In this document: one piece after another, positions 48,048 through 57,275 of the stretch
Layout of the letters: every line of letters begins with the position of its first letter
Position numbering within the stretch: the first letter of the stretch is position 1
NCBI GenBank assembly: GCA_050744865.1
Contig: JBOGHW010000059.1
Coordinates: forward strand, 19,042-83,041
Source of the DNA: JAKACA01 sp050744865
Lineage (GTDB): Bacteria; Actinomycetota; Acidimicrobiia; Acidimicrobiales; Bog-793
Direction of reading: 5' to 3'
Length of the DNA stretch: 64,000 nucleotides
The notes under the pieces: generated by a model
What the model was told of the DNA's origin: nothing
What the model saw: only the letters and a program-made list of their open reading frames with translations
Database searches by the model: none
Made by a program: the position numbers and the translations under genes

Positions 48048-50183
48048 GTGACACGCGAGCCTGACGACCAACTCACACCACCTGCCGCCGAGCGCCGGCC
48101 CCACCAGATCGAAGCGCACGGTGACACCAGGACCGACGACTGGTACTGGATACGAGACCGCGACGACCCGGCCGTGCTCGAGCTGCTGAAGGCGGAGAAC
48201 GCATACACCGAGCAGCGGACGGCTCATCTCGGGCCGCTGATCGAGCAGATCTACGACTCCATGCTCGCAAGGGTGCAGCTGACCGACGTGACCTACCCGA
48301 CGCCAAAGGGCCCTTGGGCGTACTACACGCGTACGATCGAGGGCAAGGAGCACGGAGTGCTCTGCAGGCGGCCTGGAGACGCTCCGCTACCGAGCGCCGA
48401 CCCCGACGAGCCTGACCCGAACGAGACAGTCATCCTTGACCAGAACGCCATGGCGGAGGGGCACGACTACTTCGAGATCGAGTCGAGCGCTTTCAGCGCC
48501 GACCAGCGCCTGGTCGCCTACGGAGTGGACTACAACGGCGGGCTTCGCCTGACCGTCAGGATGCGGGTCGTCGAGACCGGCCAGGACATGCCAGAGGTCA
48601 TAGAGAACGCTCAGGACGTGGTGTTTGCGGGGAACGACACCCTCTTCTACACGCGTCCCGACAGCGCCATGCGTACGCACCAAGTCTGGCGGCACCTTCT
48701 CGGCACCGACCCGGCTTCGGACGTACTGGTCTGGGAGGAGCCGGACGAGAGCTACTTCCTAGGTGCCCACTCCACCAAGGACGGCAAGTTCGTCCTCTTG
48801 ACGGCACAGAGCCGCGAGACGTCCGAGTGCCGGATGATCCCGGCCGACCAACCCGACTCCACGCCGCTGGTCGTCGAGCCTCGCCGCCAAGACGTCACCT
48901 ACCAAGTCGAGCACCATCATGGCGAGCTGTACATCCTGTCCAACTGTGAGGACGAGAACTTCGCCGTCTACCGGGCACCCGCCGACAAGCCGGGCAGGGC
49001 CAACTGGCGCGTGATGATTGCCCACAGGGACGACATCCGCCTCGAGAGCCTGGACGTCCTGGACGGGTACGTGGTCGTCGAGGAGCGTGGCCACGCCACC
49101 ACCGCGATCCGCTTGCTCCCCGTCTCCCCCGGTGCCCAGCCGGCGGCGCCGGGGTTGGGAAGCCCTGGGCAGGCCCGCGTGATCGAGGCGCCTCCGGCCG
49201 GCACGATCATGGCTGCCGGCAACCTCGACTTCGACACGTCCGAGCTTCGGTTCGCCACGACGAGCTTGATCATGCCAAGGACCCTCCACGGCTTGGATCT
49301 GGTGACGGGCGAGACGACAGAGCTGCACCGGCAGGCGGCTCCGGGATACGACCCCGCCAAGTACGCCACCGAGCGGCGGTGGGCGAAGTCGCCCGACGGC
49401 AGCGCTGTCCCCGTGACGCTGGCTTGGGCAGTGGACCGCCCGGCCGGCCCCGGGCCCGGCCTCGTGTACGGCTACGGGTCCTACGAAGCCAGCATGGACC
49501 CCACCTTCCGCCACGACAGGCCGATACACCCTTATCTCGACAGGGGCTTCGTGTACGCCGTCGCGCACGTGCGCGGCGGCGGAGAGATGGCGCGCAAGTG
49601 GTTCCTCGAGGGGCGGCGGGCGAACAAGCCGAACAGCTTCATGGACTTCGTCGCCGTTGCCCGATACCTCGTCGCCGAAGGCTTGACAACGGCGGGACAG
49701 CTGGCGGCTACGGGGCGCAGCGCCGGTGGCCTCCTCATGGGGGCCTCGGTAAACCTCGACCCGTCCGCTTTCGGTTGCGTCGTCGCCGAAGTCCCCTTCG
49801 TCGACTGCCTGACCACGATGCTCGACACGAGCCTGCCTCTCACGATCATCGAACGCGAGGACTGGGGCGACCCGCTCAACGACCCGGATGCCTACAAGGT
49901 CATCAAGGCCTACTCCCCCTACGACAACGTCAAACCTGTCGCCTACCCCCAGATGCTCGTCACCGCAGGGCTGAACGACCCGATGGTGAGCTACTTCGAG
50001 CCCACCAAGTGGGTCCAGAAGCTGCGCGGCGCGCACCCTGACAATCGCCTACGGGTATTCCTGCGGGTGGAGCTCGGCGCCGGTCACATGGGGCCGTCCG
50101 GCCGGTACCACCATTGGAAGGAACGCGCCTTCGTGATGGCGTTCGTGGCCGATGCGGTCGGTGCGGTCAGCCGGCTGACGTGA
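48048..50183 (+). CDS. ptrB: Oligopeptidase B (prolyl oligopeptidase family S9A)
   Basis: A serine peptidase that cuts short peptides after basic residues. The 711-residue protein has an N-terminal seven-bladed propeller (YWIRDRDDPAVLELLKAEN to about 440) and a C-terminal alpha/beta-hydrolase domain. The nucleophile is in AATGRSAGGLLMGA, the Asp in AGLNDPMVSYFEP, the His in LGAGHMGPSGR; the RGGGEMARKWFLEGR segment is typical of S9A. No signal peptide is present, so it should be cytosolic. The start is GTG 48048. Its last 17 bases overlap the end of the convergent membrane protein gene. Confidence 0.94.
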   Translation: MTREPDDQLTPPAAERRPHQIEAHGDTRTDDWYWIRDRDDPAVLELLKAENAYTEQRTAHLGPLIEQIYDSMLARVQLTDVTYPTPKGPWAYYTRTIEGKEHGVLCRRPGDAPLPSADPDEPDPNETVILDQNAMAEGHDYFEIESSAFSADQRLVAYGVDYNGGLRLTVRMRVVETGQDMPEVIENAQDVVFAGNDTLFYTRPDSAMRTHQVWRHLLGTDPASDVLVWEEPDESYFLGAHSTKDGKFVLLTAQSRETSECRMIPADQPDSTPLVVEPRRQDVTYQVEHHHGELYILSNCEDENFAVYRAPADKPGRANWRVMIAHRDDIRLESLDVLDGYVVVEERGHATTAIRLLPVSPGAQPAAPGLGSPGQARVIEAPPAGTIMAAGNLDFDTSELRFATTSLIMPRTLHGLDLVTGETTELHRQAAPGYDPAKYATERRWAKSPDGSAVPVTLAWAVDRPAGPGPGLVYGYGSYEASMDPTFRHDRPIHPYLDRGFVYAVAHVRGGGEMARKWFLEGRRANKPNSFMDFVAVARYLVAEGLTTAGQLAATGRSAGGLLMGASVNLDPSAFGCVVAEVPFVDCLTTMLDTSLPLTIIEREDWGDPLNDPDAYKVIKAYSPYDNVKPVAYPQMLVTAGLNDPMVSYFEPTKWVQKLRGAHPDNRLRVFLRVELGAGHMGPSGRYHHWKERAFVMAFVADAVGAVSRLT

Positions 50184-51150
50184 CGAAGGCGATGGTGCTG
50201 CCGGGTATGTCGGCCGGCAGCGTGCAGGGAACGCCGTTGACAGTGATCTTCAGCTCGACGGGCGCCCCGATGTCGACCGCCACAGGTCCCTTCGCCTGGT
50301 AGGTCAGCGCTTGCTGAGGCTGGACCTCGTTCTGCCAGAGCAAGGTGCCCGAGCCGTAGCTGGGCTCGACTCCGAGCCAGCTCGGGAGCGTCCCGGTGTC
50401 GGCGAAGACCACCGTGTAAGAACCCTTTGGCACGAGGTATGACACGACACCGTCAGTGTTCGTCAACGGGCTGAGGACCGCCGGCCGCGTCGTCGTGGTG
50501 GCCAGCGAGGTTGACGTGGTCGTGGCGTGCGTCCCGGGTGGCTTGGTCGTGGTGGTCGGCGAGGTGGTCTTGGGCGACGGCCCACCCGCCAGGAGGATCG
50601 AAGCGACGATGATGAACGTCAAGGCGACGGCCGCAACGGCCGCGACGGTGACCCGGCGGACAGTCGCCTGGCGGCGCAGCTCGTCCTCGCTCACGACCTC
50701 GGTCGGGGGCTCGAGATCGGCATGGCGAGGGCGGACGCCACCGGAGCTGACCCAGCTGGCACTCCTACCCTCGTTCGGCGGCCCCTGATCGGGCACCGGC
50801 GCAGAGACCGACGGTCGCGACTCGGGGAAGGACCGCACGGGTCGTCCGGGAGCCTCGGCTGGTGGCTGCATTCTCGCCCTTGGCGGTTCGGCGGGCGCCG
50901 GCTGCCGGCCGGCGGCGCGGCCTTCGGCGTGGGCGCGCGGCGGGCGACCCGGTAGCGGCCTGACATGACCTCGGCCGGCATCGCCAGGTGGCAGGACGCG
51001 GACGCTCCCACCCGGGTCTCTGCTTCGGGGTGGCTCGGCTGGCTGGCCGAAGGGTTCGAGCGGCTTGCGGTCGGACCGAAGGACGGCGGCCCGCGCCAAC
51101 ACCACCACAACTATCACCACCACGACGATGAGCAATAGCCAGGCCATCAA
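50167..51150 (-). CDS. Membrane protein with RodZ C-terminal-like (DUF4115) domain
   Basis: In this 327-residue protein a hydrophobic segment at 2-22 and another near 168-188 flank a Pro/Arg-rich region; after the second comes a Thr/Pro-rich stretch and then a beta-rich outer domain (YTVVFADTGTLPSWLGVEP to VELKITVNGVPCTLP). This last part follows the pattern of the DUF4115 domain found at the end of RodZ, including a Trp after the first strand and the closing VNG. There is no helix-turn-helix as in RodZ. It follows the metallo-hydrolase gene at 52 bases on the same strand. The role may be envelope-related; unproven. Confidence 0.65.
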   Translation of the reverse strand: MMAWLLLIVVVVIVVVVLARAAVLRSDRKPLEPFGQPAEPPRSRDPGGSVRVLPPGDAGRGHVRPLPGRPPRAHAEGRAAGRQPAPAEPPRARMQPPAEAPGRPVRSFPESRPSVSAPVPDQGPPNEGRSASWVSSGGVRPRHADLEPPTEVVSEDELRRQATVRRVTVAAVAAVALTFIIVASILLAGGPSPKTTSPTTTTKPPGTHATTTSTSLATTTTRPAVLSPLTNTDGVVSYLVPKGSYTVVFADTGTLPSWLGVEPSYGSGTLLWQNEVQPQQALTYQAKGPVAVDIGAPVELKITVNGVPCTLPADIPGSTIAFVTSAG

Positions 51151-51202
51151 CGCCTGCCGGACGGATCCACGGGTGCAAATGCTGCGCTCGGCATCTGCCT
51201 AT

Positions 51203-52177
51203 TCAAGCCTGGCGCGTGTGCAGGAGCACACCGGACGGCTCCGGCTGCACCTCGACGACGAGATTCTCTGTCGCCATGATCACCGGCAACTGGTCCCCGG
51301 CAAGCTCGGCTGCCTGCAAGCCGAAGCTGTCGAGTTGGTCGTCGTCATGGGTGGGGTCGTGATGGAAGAGTGCGAGGCACCGGGCGCCCGATTGCCGGGC
51401 GACCTCCACAGCGTAAGCGACCGTGCTGTGCCCCCAGGTCGACTTGGCGGCGAACTCCGCGTCGGTGTACTGGCCGTCGTGGATCAACAGGTCCGCCCCA
51501 CTGCACAGATCCAGGGCGGCCTTGGACACGCACTTGAGGACCCTCCCGTCCTCGCAAGGGGCCTGATGATCGCTCAGGTAGGCGATTGCAACGCCTCCTA
51601 CCTCCACTCTGTAGCCGAGCGTGCGGCCGACGTGTGGCACCTCGCGAGCCGTCACCAGGCTCGGCCCAACCTTCACCTGGGCACCGTCGGCGAGCTCGAA
51701 GAAGCCCACCTCCCCCGGCAACTCGTCCACCTCCACCGGAAAGTATGGTGGCCTCAGGAACCTGCCGAAGGCGGCGGCGAGCGAGTCGTCCTGTTGCGGG
51801 CCGTAGACGTCGAGACGGACGTCCGGCCGCAGCGCCGGGGTGAAGAACGGCAAGCCCTGCACGTGGTCGAAATGCAGGTGGGTGACGAATGCCGAGAGGT
51901 GCAGCTTGGCACGCCCGTGTATGGCGTGCCCTGCAGGCATCTCGTGCTCGTCGCGCGGTGCCACGCCGGGCGGTTGCGAAGCGCCGGGGAAGTAGCGCTC
52001 CAGCAAGGAGGCGCCGAGACGCCTGCTGCCTGTGCCGAGATCGAGGAGCACCGGCACCGAGCCGTCGGCCGGGTCGATCACGACGCATGCAGTCGAGCCG
52101 CCGTAGCGCGCCAGGGCGGGGTCGGAGCACGGGCAAGACCCCCTCACTCCATAAAAGCCCACGCTAGGCACCGCCAC
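51203..52177 (-). CDS. Metallo-beta-lactamase-fold hydrolase
   Basis: A 324-residue soluble enzyme. The zinc motif is THLHFDH (H100, H102, D104, H105), later SDHQAP supplies the bridging Asp, and LFHHDPTHDDD a distal His. The start GFYGVRGSCPCSDPALARYG is typical of a branch that includes cyclic-nucleotide phosphodiesterase-like and PhnP-like hydrolases, so phosphodiester hydrolysis is a reasonable guess, not a lactamase. The first codon is GTG 52177; an in-frame GTG two codons later is an equal alternative. It is probably co-transcribed with the downstream RodZ-C-like gene. Confidence 0.85.
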   Translation of the reverse strand: MAVPSVGFYGVRGSCPCSDPALARYGGSTACVVIDPADGSVPVLLDLGTGSRRLGASLLERYFPGASQPPGVAPRDEHEMPAGHAIHGRAKLHLSAFVTHLHFDHVQGLPFFTPALRPDVRLDVYGPQQDDSLAAAFGRFLRPPYFPVEVDELPGEVGFFELADGAQVKVGPSLVTAREVPHVGRTLGYRVEVGGVAIAYLSDHQAPCEDGRVLKCVSKAALDLCSGADLLIHDGQYTDAEFAAKSTWGHSTVAYAVEVARQSGARCLALFHHDPTHDDDQLDSFGLQAAELAGDQLPVIMATENLVVEVQPEPSGVLLHTRQA

Positions 52178-52326
52178 CCCCGTTGTTCGACTTAGGACCC
52201 TGCTACGTCAGGGCCTTGACGATACAGGCTCGCCGCGACGGGCAACGCTGAGTCTCTCGACAGCTCAAGTCAGACGTGAGAAAATGACAGTACAACTTGT
52301 CGTGTTGGCGGAGGCGGGAGGCCGAA

Positions 52327-53484
52327 ATGTCCAAGTTCTCAACATCGCGGCCGGTCAAGCAGGCGGGCTTGCCGGTCGTCGCAACTGCGCTCATAGCGCT
52401 GCTACTGGCCCTGCTGGCGGCTGTTCAGGTCGGCACTTCCACAGCTGCATCAGCCGCTGCTCGCCCTGGTCTTGAAGTGCGCCAGGGTGAGGCCGCCCGG
52501 TCTGGGCTACCGGATCTGGCCGGCATATCGACCACCGCGGCGATCGCCAGCCTCGACCTCGACGGAGCGACCGTCAAGACGTCCAACGGCGTGTCCTGGA
52601 GCCTGACCGTCGACGCCAGCAGCACTGGCGCCGTAGAACTTGTGCTGGAGCGCCTCGACACCAAGGGCGGCACCGGCGACGAGATCTACTCCTGGGACCT
52701 CGGGACAGCTACTGTCGGCGACCTCAAGTTCTCGACCAGCACAGGCGTCGGCACAGTCAACACCGGCACCAAGGCAGTCCCACTGGCGACTGTTGACGTC
52801 ACCTTCAAGGCGACTGCCCACAAAGCCGACGTGTGCAGCTCCGGCAGCGAGACGAGCTACACCGGGACCCTGAGCGGCGAGGCCGAACTCGTCACCGGCC
52901 TGACCGGCGGCGGCACGGTAGGCGGCAAGTCCCTCAAGTTCACGGTCAGCAACGCAGGATCCAAGCCCACGGTGACCGTCGACAAGGACTGCTCGCTTGC
53001 CCTCGACTGCCCGGCCACGACGGACGTGACGTTCTCTGCGGTGCCGTCTGGGACGTCGCCCTTGTTTCTCGAAGGCGCCTCCGGACCGCTCAACGGTAAG
53101 GTCTACGACTTGGTGACCATCTCGAGCAGCGCCAAGCTCGCCAAGCCGGCCGGGGCGACCCGGCTCGCCCTGGCTTACCTCGAGGCCGCCCCGGCCAAGT
53201 GGGACAAGTCGACGTCCACGCTCAGCGTCGCGGCCTCCACCTCTGGTCTGATCACGGGATCGGCGACGCTCTCGGGATCCCAGGAGTTCAGCTTCTCTCT
53301 GCCGTGCACGACAGGCGGAAAGAAGTCCAGTGTCACCGAGACCGCCTACGCCGCCAACCTTTCCAGCCCGGCCGGCCACGCCCTCGCTGCCCACTTCGAC
53401 CTGCTTGGCAAGGTCGCCTTTCCCACCACCTTGAAGAACACAGCCTCCTCCCCCGTCTCGATAGTCACCCTCGCCCCCAAGTGA
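52327..53484 (+). CDS. Secreted protein of unknown function
   Basis: The 385-residue protein starts at ATG 52327 with GGGAGG about 6 bases before. Residues 15-45 are a signal peptide or anchor: basic start, long Leu/Ala core, and Ala-rich cleavage region (STAASAAARPG). The mature part is rich in Ser, Thr, Ala and Gly with alternating hydrophobic residues, suggesting beta-sandwich domains; two cysteine pairs (for example KADVCSSG, DKDCSLALDC) may form disulfides. No catalytic motif or cell-wall sorting signal is seen. Its stop overlaps the GTG of the epoxide-hydrolase-like gene, an unexpected pairing. Confidence 0.7.
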   Translation: MSKFSTSRPVKQAGLPVVATALIALLLALLAAVQVGTSTAASAAARPGLEVRQGEAARSGLPDLAGISTTAAIASLDLDGATVKTSNGVSWSLTVDASSTGAVELVLERLDTKGGTGDEIYSWDLGTATVGDLKFSTSTGVGTVNTGTKAVPLATVDVTFKATAHKADVCSSGSETSYTGTLSGEAELVTGLTGGGTVGGKSLKFTVSNAGSKPTVTVDKDCSLALDCPATTDVTFSAVPSGTSPLFLEGASGPLNGKVYDLVTISSSAKLAKPAGATRLALAYLEAAPAKWDKSTSTLSVAASTSGLITGSATLSGSQEFSFSLPCTTGGKKSSVTETAYAANLSSPAGHALAAHFDLLGKVAFPTTLKNTASSPVSIVTLAPK

Positions 53485-54374
53485 CCGACAGGGCGTTGCG
53501 GCGCTGCCAGGTCGAGGCAAACGGGATCTCCTTCTCCTACCTGGAAGCCGGTCCCGCCGCCGGTGAGCTGGCGCTGTGCGCCCATGGGTTCCCTGACTCG
53601 GCTTGGACGTGGCGGTACCTGTTGCCTGCCTTGGCTGACGCCGGGTTCCATGCCGTAGCACCGTTCATGCGCGGCTACGGCCCGTCGTCGCTGGCGCCCG
53701 ACAACCGCTACCCGCTCGGAGCACTCGTCGCCGACCTCGTCTCCCTCCACGAGGTCCTCGGGGGTGATGGCGACTCGGTCCTGATCGGCCACGACTGGGG
53801 AGCCGTCGCGGCTTACGGGGCGGCATCGTTCGCACCCGAGCGCTTCCGGCGGGTCGTGACCGGAGCCGTCCCGCCACCGCTGGTGTTCATGCAGGCAATG
53901 TTCACGTACCGGCAGTTGAAACGCAGCTGGTACATCTTCTTCTTCCAGACGCCGCTGGCAGATGGAGCTGTCGCGGCCGACCATCTAGCTCTTGTGGACG
54001 GGCTCTGGGCGGACTGGTCGCCCGGCTACGACTGCGCTGAGGACCTTGCCCACGTCAAGGAGTCGCTCGCCGACCCGGCCCGAGTCGCAGCTGCACTGTC
54101 CTACTACCGGTCTATGTTCGACCCGTCTCAGGAGATCCCCGGCCTGGAGGCCCAGCAGGCGTCACCGATGACGCCGGCGCCGCAACCGACGCTGTACTAC
54201 CACGGGACCGCCGACGGGTGCCTCGGAGCTGAGGCCATCACGCCGGAGATCCTGGGTTACCTCGGACCAGGTTCCGAGCTCTTGATGGTCGAGGGCGCCG
54301 GCCACTTCGCCCACCTCGAGCGACCCGACGTGGTCAACCCGCGGATAGTCGACTGGGTGACGGCCGGCCGCTGA
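53481..54374 (+). CDS. Alpha/beta hydrolase, epoxide-hydrolase-like
   Basis: A 297-residue alpha/beta hydrolase. The nucleophile elbow reads IGHDWG (Asp105), so the nucleophile is aspartate rather than serine; HGFPDSAWTWR (35-45) is the HGxP oxyanion segment; EGAGHFAHLERP holds the catalytic His. These features are those of soluble epoxide hydrolases and related dehalogenases. The substrate is unknown. The GTG start lies in a GTGA overlap with the preceding secreted-protein gene; upstream codons in the same frame lie inside that gene and are not used. Convergent with the MaoC gene. Confidence 0.85.
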   Translation: MTDRALRRCQVEANGISFSYLEAGPAAGELALCAHGFPDSAWTWRYLLPALADAGFHAVAPFMRGYGPSSLAPDNRYPLGALVADLVSLHEVLGGDGDSVLIGHDWGAVAAYGAASFAPERFRRVVTGAVPPPLVFMQAMFTYRQLKRSWYIFFFQTPLADGAVAADHLALVDGLWADWSPGYDCAEDLAHVKESLADPARVAAALSYYRSMFDPSQEIPGLEAQQASPMTPAPQPTLYYHGTADGCLGAEAITPEILGYLGPGSELLMVEGAGHFAHLERPDVVNPRIVDWVTAGR

Positions 54375-54465
54375 GGTCGTCCCGCTTGCCTCCAGGTCAC
54401 CGCGGCGCCTAGAACGGCGCCCAGAACCAAGGTCGGCCGTTCCACGCGCCTAGTTGGCCGCCACA

Positions 54466-54490
54466 GAAACGTACGTCCGGCGGCCCACCT
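54466..54490 (-). repeat. Dispersed intergenic repeat, copy B (25 bp)
   Basis: The exact reverse complement of 44654-44678, in the 142-base gap between the convergent hydrolase and MaoC genes. Outside the 25 identical bases the neighbourhood shares a looser likeness (a CGGGCG stretch on one side and GCGGCC on the other). Confidence 0.85.
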
Positions 54491-54516
54491 CGCCCGCGCC
54501 GGCGACCGGCCGCCCT

Positions 54517-55029
54517 CTACCCAGGCCAGGCATCCTCGTAGGGACGGCGCCGCGCCGGTAGAGATGCCCGCTTCCAGACAAGGAGCTTGCGGCGGAAGTA
54601 GCAGACCTCTTCGCCGCGCTGGTTGAAGGCCTTCGTCTCGACGGTCACGACGCCCCGGTCCGGCTTGGACTTCGACTCGACGACGTCGAGCACTCTCGTC
54701 TCGGCATAGATCGTGTCGCCGTGAAACGTCGGGCTCTTGTGTTGCAGCGTCTCGACTTCGAGGTTGGCGATGCACGAGCCGGACACGTCGGGAACGCTCA
54801 TACCCAGCACGAGGGAGTACACCAGGTTGCCGACCACGACGTTGCGCCCGTGCGGGGCGTCGTTCTCGGCGTACCACTCGTCCAAGTGCAGCGGGTGGTG
54901 GTTCATGGTCACAAGGCAGAAGAGGTGGTCGTCGGACTCGGTGACCGTCTTGCCCGGCCAGTGCCGGAACACGTCGCCTGGGACGAAGTCCTCAAGAGCC
55001 CGGCCGAAGGGGCGCTCGTGGACCGTCAC
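54517..55029 (-). CDS. MaoC-family hydratase, probable mesaconyl-CoA hydratase
   Basis: A 170-residue single hot-dog protein (FGRALEDFVPGDVFRHWPG, LLGMSVPDVSG-type core, VETKAFNQRGEEVCYF). It closely recalls the MaoC proteins that stand beside the CoA-ester lyase in actinobacterial ethylmalonyl-CoA clusters; there the enzyme hydrates mesaconyl-CoA to beta-methylmalyl-CoA. The hydratase-2 signature is altered: where a catalytic Asp is expected before xNPLH the text is MNHHPLH (residues 42-48), so Asp is Asn. Whether this is normal in the subfamily I cannot check. The ATG-side neighbour, a DUF6941 gene, overlaps by 4 bases. Confidence 0.75.
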   Translation of the reverse strand: MTVHERPFGRALEDFVPGDVFRHWPGKTVTESDDHLFCLVTMNHHPLHLDEWYAENDAPHGRNVVVGNLVYSLVLGMSVPDVSGSCIANLEVETLQHKSPTFHGDTIYAETRVLDVVESKSKPDRGVVTVETKAFNQRGEEVCYFRRKLLVWKRASLPARRRPYEDAWPG

Positions 55030-55448
55030 GAGACGCGCTCGCGCGTGGAGAAGGAGAGCACCCAGTCGGGGCGCGTCTCACCGTCGATCGTCAGCCTCCA
55101 AGTGAAACGCCGCCCCGCCTCCAACGGCAGCGGCGCAAAGTTCACGGCCGCCGAGAAGTCGATCGGGCTGCCCTCGGGGATGTTGGTGGGACGCTCCACA
55201 TTGATGTCAGCCTGGACCTCCATCGGGTGACGCCCGTTCGGCGTCTCGATGATCACCGGTTGGCCGTCCTCGTCGACGAGATACAGCTCCCAGTGGTGGG
55301 ACCCGGCCTCGGTCCAGTCGACGTCGAACTTGAGGGCGATGGCCGACGGCATGGCATCAGGACCGCACACGCTCCAGCCGCCGCCGAGTATGTAGAGCTT
55401 CCCGTCCGCACACTGGGCGGAGTCGCACAACATCATGGTCACTCGCAT
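55026..55448 (-). CDS. DUF6941 family protein
   Basis: A 140-residue protein starting MRVTMMLCDSAQCADGKLYI and continuing LGGGWSVCGPDAMPSAIAL, the characteristic beginning of an actinobacterial family of unknown function (DUF6941 by recollection). The rest is predicted beta-sandwich (HHWELYLVDEDGQPVIIE, WRLTIDGE). No active-site pattern is visible. It is translationally coupled to the MaoC gene downstream and divergent from the acyl-CoA dehydrogenase gene across 150 bases, so it may share control with the pathway. A longer frame upstream has no ribosome site and no homology. Confidence 0.75.
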   Translation of the reverse strand: MRVTMMLCDSAQCADGKLYILGGGWSVCGPDAMPSAIALKFDVDWTEAGSHHWELYLVDEDGQPVIIETPNGRHPMEVQADINVERPTNIPEGSPIDFSAAVNFAPLPLEAGRRFTWRLTIDGETRPDWVLSFSTRERVS

Positions 55449-55598
55449 CGCCGCCACCGTAGCCGGGCGAGCCGCGTCGCTTCGACGGCTGCCTCGGCCG
55501 CCCCGCAGGGCCACAGCCCGCAACGGGCAGGTCGCGCGGTATGGCGACCCCTGCCGGCGCCGAGCGGGTAGCCCCCGGCGCCCAACTACCCTCAGGGC

Positions 55599-57275
55599 AT
55601 GCCGCCCAACGCCGGGCCAGCGCCCGGCCTCCCCAGCTCCAAAGCTGCCCTCCAAGCCGCCAGGGCGTTGGTCGACCGAGCAGCCGAACAGCTCGCTCGA
55701 GCGAGCAGCAACGGGAGGGACCTCGACGACCACCAGGTCCTGGCTTACGACTTGGCCCACGCAACGGCTGGCGTGCACACCGCCGAAGCCGCATTGCGCT
55801 ATGGCGAGCACGGGACCACAGAGGCCATGCTCGCCACCGCTTTCGCAGGCGATGTCGTGGCCGATCTCGTGAGCCGCACAGCGGGTAGGGAGACAACCTG
55901 GGGGACCGAGCCGGGCTGGCACGCCGGCCTCTCGCCGTGGCTGGAGGCAGCTCGGGCGCCAGGTCTTCTCGCCAGCCTCGCCGAGACGCCAGGCGACTCA
56001 CACCTCGACCCGGACTTCGAGCTGGTGCGCGACAGCTTCCGGCGCTTTGCAACCGAGCAGATCGCCCCAAGCGCCGAGCACATACACCGTGCAAATGCGG
56101 ACATACCCGAAGACATCGTCGACGGCCTGGCGGCGATGGGCGGCTTCGGCCTGTCCGTGCCGGAAGAGTACGGGGGGTACGCAACCGGAGGCGAGCACGA
56201 CTATCTCGGCATGGTCGTGGCCACCGAGGAGCTTTCGCGCGCCTCGCTCGGCGCCGGCGGATCCCTCGTGACCCGTCCGGAGATCCTGGCGCGCGCGATC
56301 GTCAACGGAGGCACCGAAGAGCAACGGCGACACCTCCTCCCCAAGATCGCAACGGGCGAGCTGATGGTGGCTGTTGCAGTGACAGAACCCGATTTCGGCT
56401 CCGACGTCGCGGGCCTGGCGGTAACCGCCACCCCGGCCGAAGGAGGCGGTTGGCTCGTGAACGGCGTCAAGACTTGGTGCACCTTCGCGGCCAGGGCGGA
56501 CATCCTAATGCTGCTCGCCAGGACGGACAAAGACCGCTCCAAGGCGCACCGCGGCCTGTCGCTGTTCGTCGTCGAAAAGCCGCGGGGCGAAGCACACGGC
56601 TTCGTCTTCGAGCAGCCGGTCAGTGGCGACGACGAGCGCCCGCAGGGCCTCCCGTCTGGGCGGCTCGAAGGCAGGCCGATCGACACGATCGGCTACCGGG
56701 GCATGCACTCCTACGAGCTCGCCTTCGAGAACTGGTGGGTACCCGAGGCGAACCAGATCGGTGGGCCGGCCGGCTTGGGACGGGGTTTCTACCTTCAGAT
56801 GGCGGGGTTCGAGAACGGCCGCCTGCAGACAGCAGCCAGGGCGATCGGCGTGATGCAGGCCGCCTACGAGGCGGGGCTCGCCTACGCCAGGGCGCGCAGC
56901 GTCTTCGGCCAACCCGTCATCGAGTACCAGCTGACCCGCGCCAAGCTCGGGCGGATGGCGGCTATGACACAGGCCAGCCGCCAGTTCGCTTACGAGGTGG
57001 CAGGAATGATGGCTCGGGGCGAGGGCTCCATGGAAGCCTCAATGGTGAAGGCGTATGTGTGCCGGGCAGCCGAGTGGGTGAGCCGGGAAGCGCTCCAGAT
57101 TCACGGCGGCATGGGCTACGCCGAAGAGTTCGCCGTCAGCCGCTTGTTCGTCGACGCCCGCGTCCTGTCGATCTTCGAGGGAGCCGACGAGACGCTCTGT
57201 CTCAAAGTGATCGCCCGCCGTCTCGTCCAGCAGGCGTCGAGCGGGGACGCCCCGACCGGTCAAGACAAAGGATGA
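55599..57275 (+). CDS. Long acyl-CoA dehydrogenase, probable methylsuccinyl-CoA dehydrogenase
   Basis: The protein has 558 residues, about 170 more than standard acyl-CoA dehydrogenases; the excess is an N-terminal helical extension (1-140). The FAD core has TEPDFGSDVAGL, NGVKTWCTFAARAD, LSLFVVEKPRG, RAIGVMQAAYEAGLAYA and the C-terminal IHGGMGYAEEFAVSRLFVDAR, with the catalytic Glu of FEG near 527. Size and layout match (2S)-methylsuccinyl-CoA dehydrogenase (Mcd) of the ethylmalonyl-CoA pathway, and MaoC and CoA-lyase genes lie next to it. Flavin oxidation of methylsuccinyl-CoA to mesaconyl-CoA is inferred, not shown. The stop overlaps the DJ-1 gene (ATGA). Confidence 0.8.
   Translation: MPPNAGPAPGLPSSKAALQAARALVDRAAEQLARASSNGRDLDDHQVLAYDLAHATAGVHTAEAALRYGEHGTTEAMLATAFAGDVVADLVSRTAGRETTWGTEPGWHAGLSPWLEAARAPGLLASLAETPGDSHLDPDFELVRDSFRRFATEQIAPSAEHIHRANADIPEDIVDGLAAMGGFGLSVPEEYGGYATGGEHDYLGMVVATEELSRASLGAGGSLVTRPEILARAIVNGGTEEQRRHLLPKIATGELMVAVAVTEPDFGSDVAGLAVTATPAEGGGWLVNGVKTWCTFAARADILMLLARTDKDRSKAHRGLSLFVVEKPRGEAHGFVFEQPVSGDDERPQGLPSGRLEGRPIDTIGYRGMHSYELAFENWWVPEANQIGGPAGLGRGFYLQMAGFENGRLQTAARAIGVMQAAYEAGLAYARARSVFGQPVIEYQLTRAKLGRMAAMTQASRQFAYEVAGMMARGEGSMEASMVKAYVCRAAEWVSREALQIHGGMGYAEEFAVSRLFVDARVLSIFEGADETLCLKVIARRLVQQASSGDAPTGQDKG

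Noticed and set aside
48759..50036. Minus-strand open frame of about 425 codons over oligopeptidase B
   Set aside because: Antisense to all the catalytic residues of the peptidase; an artefact of base composition.
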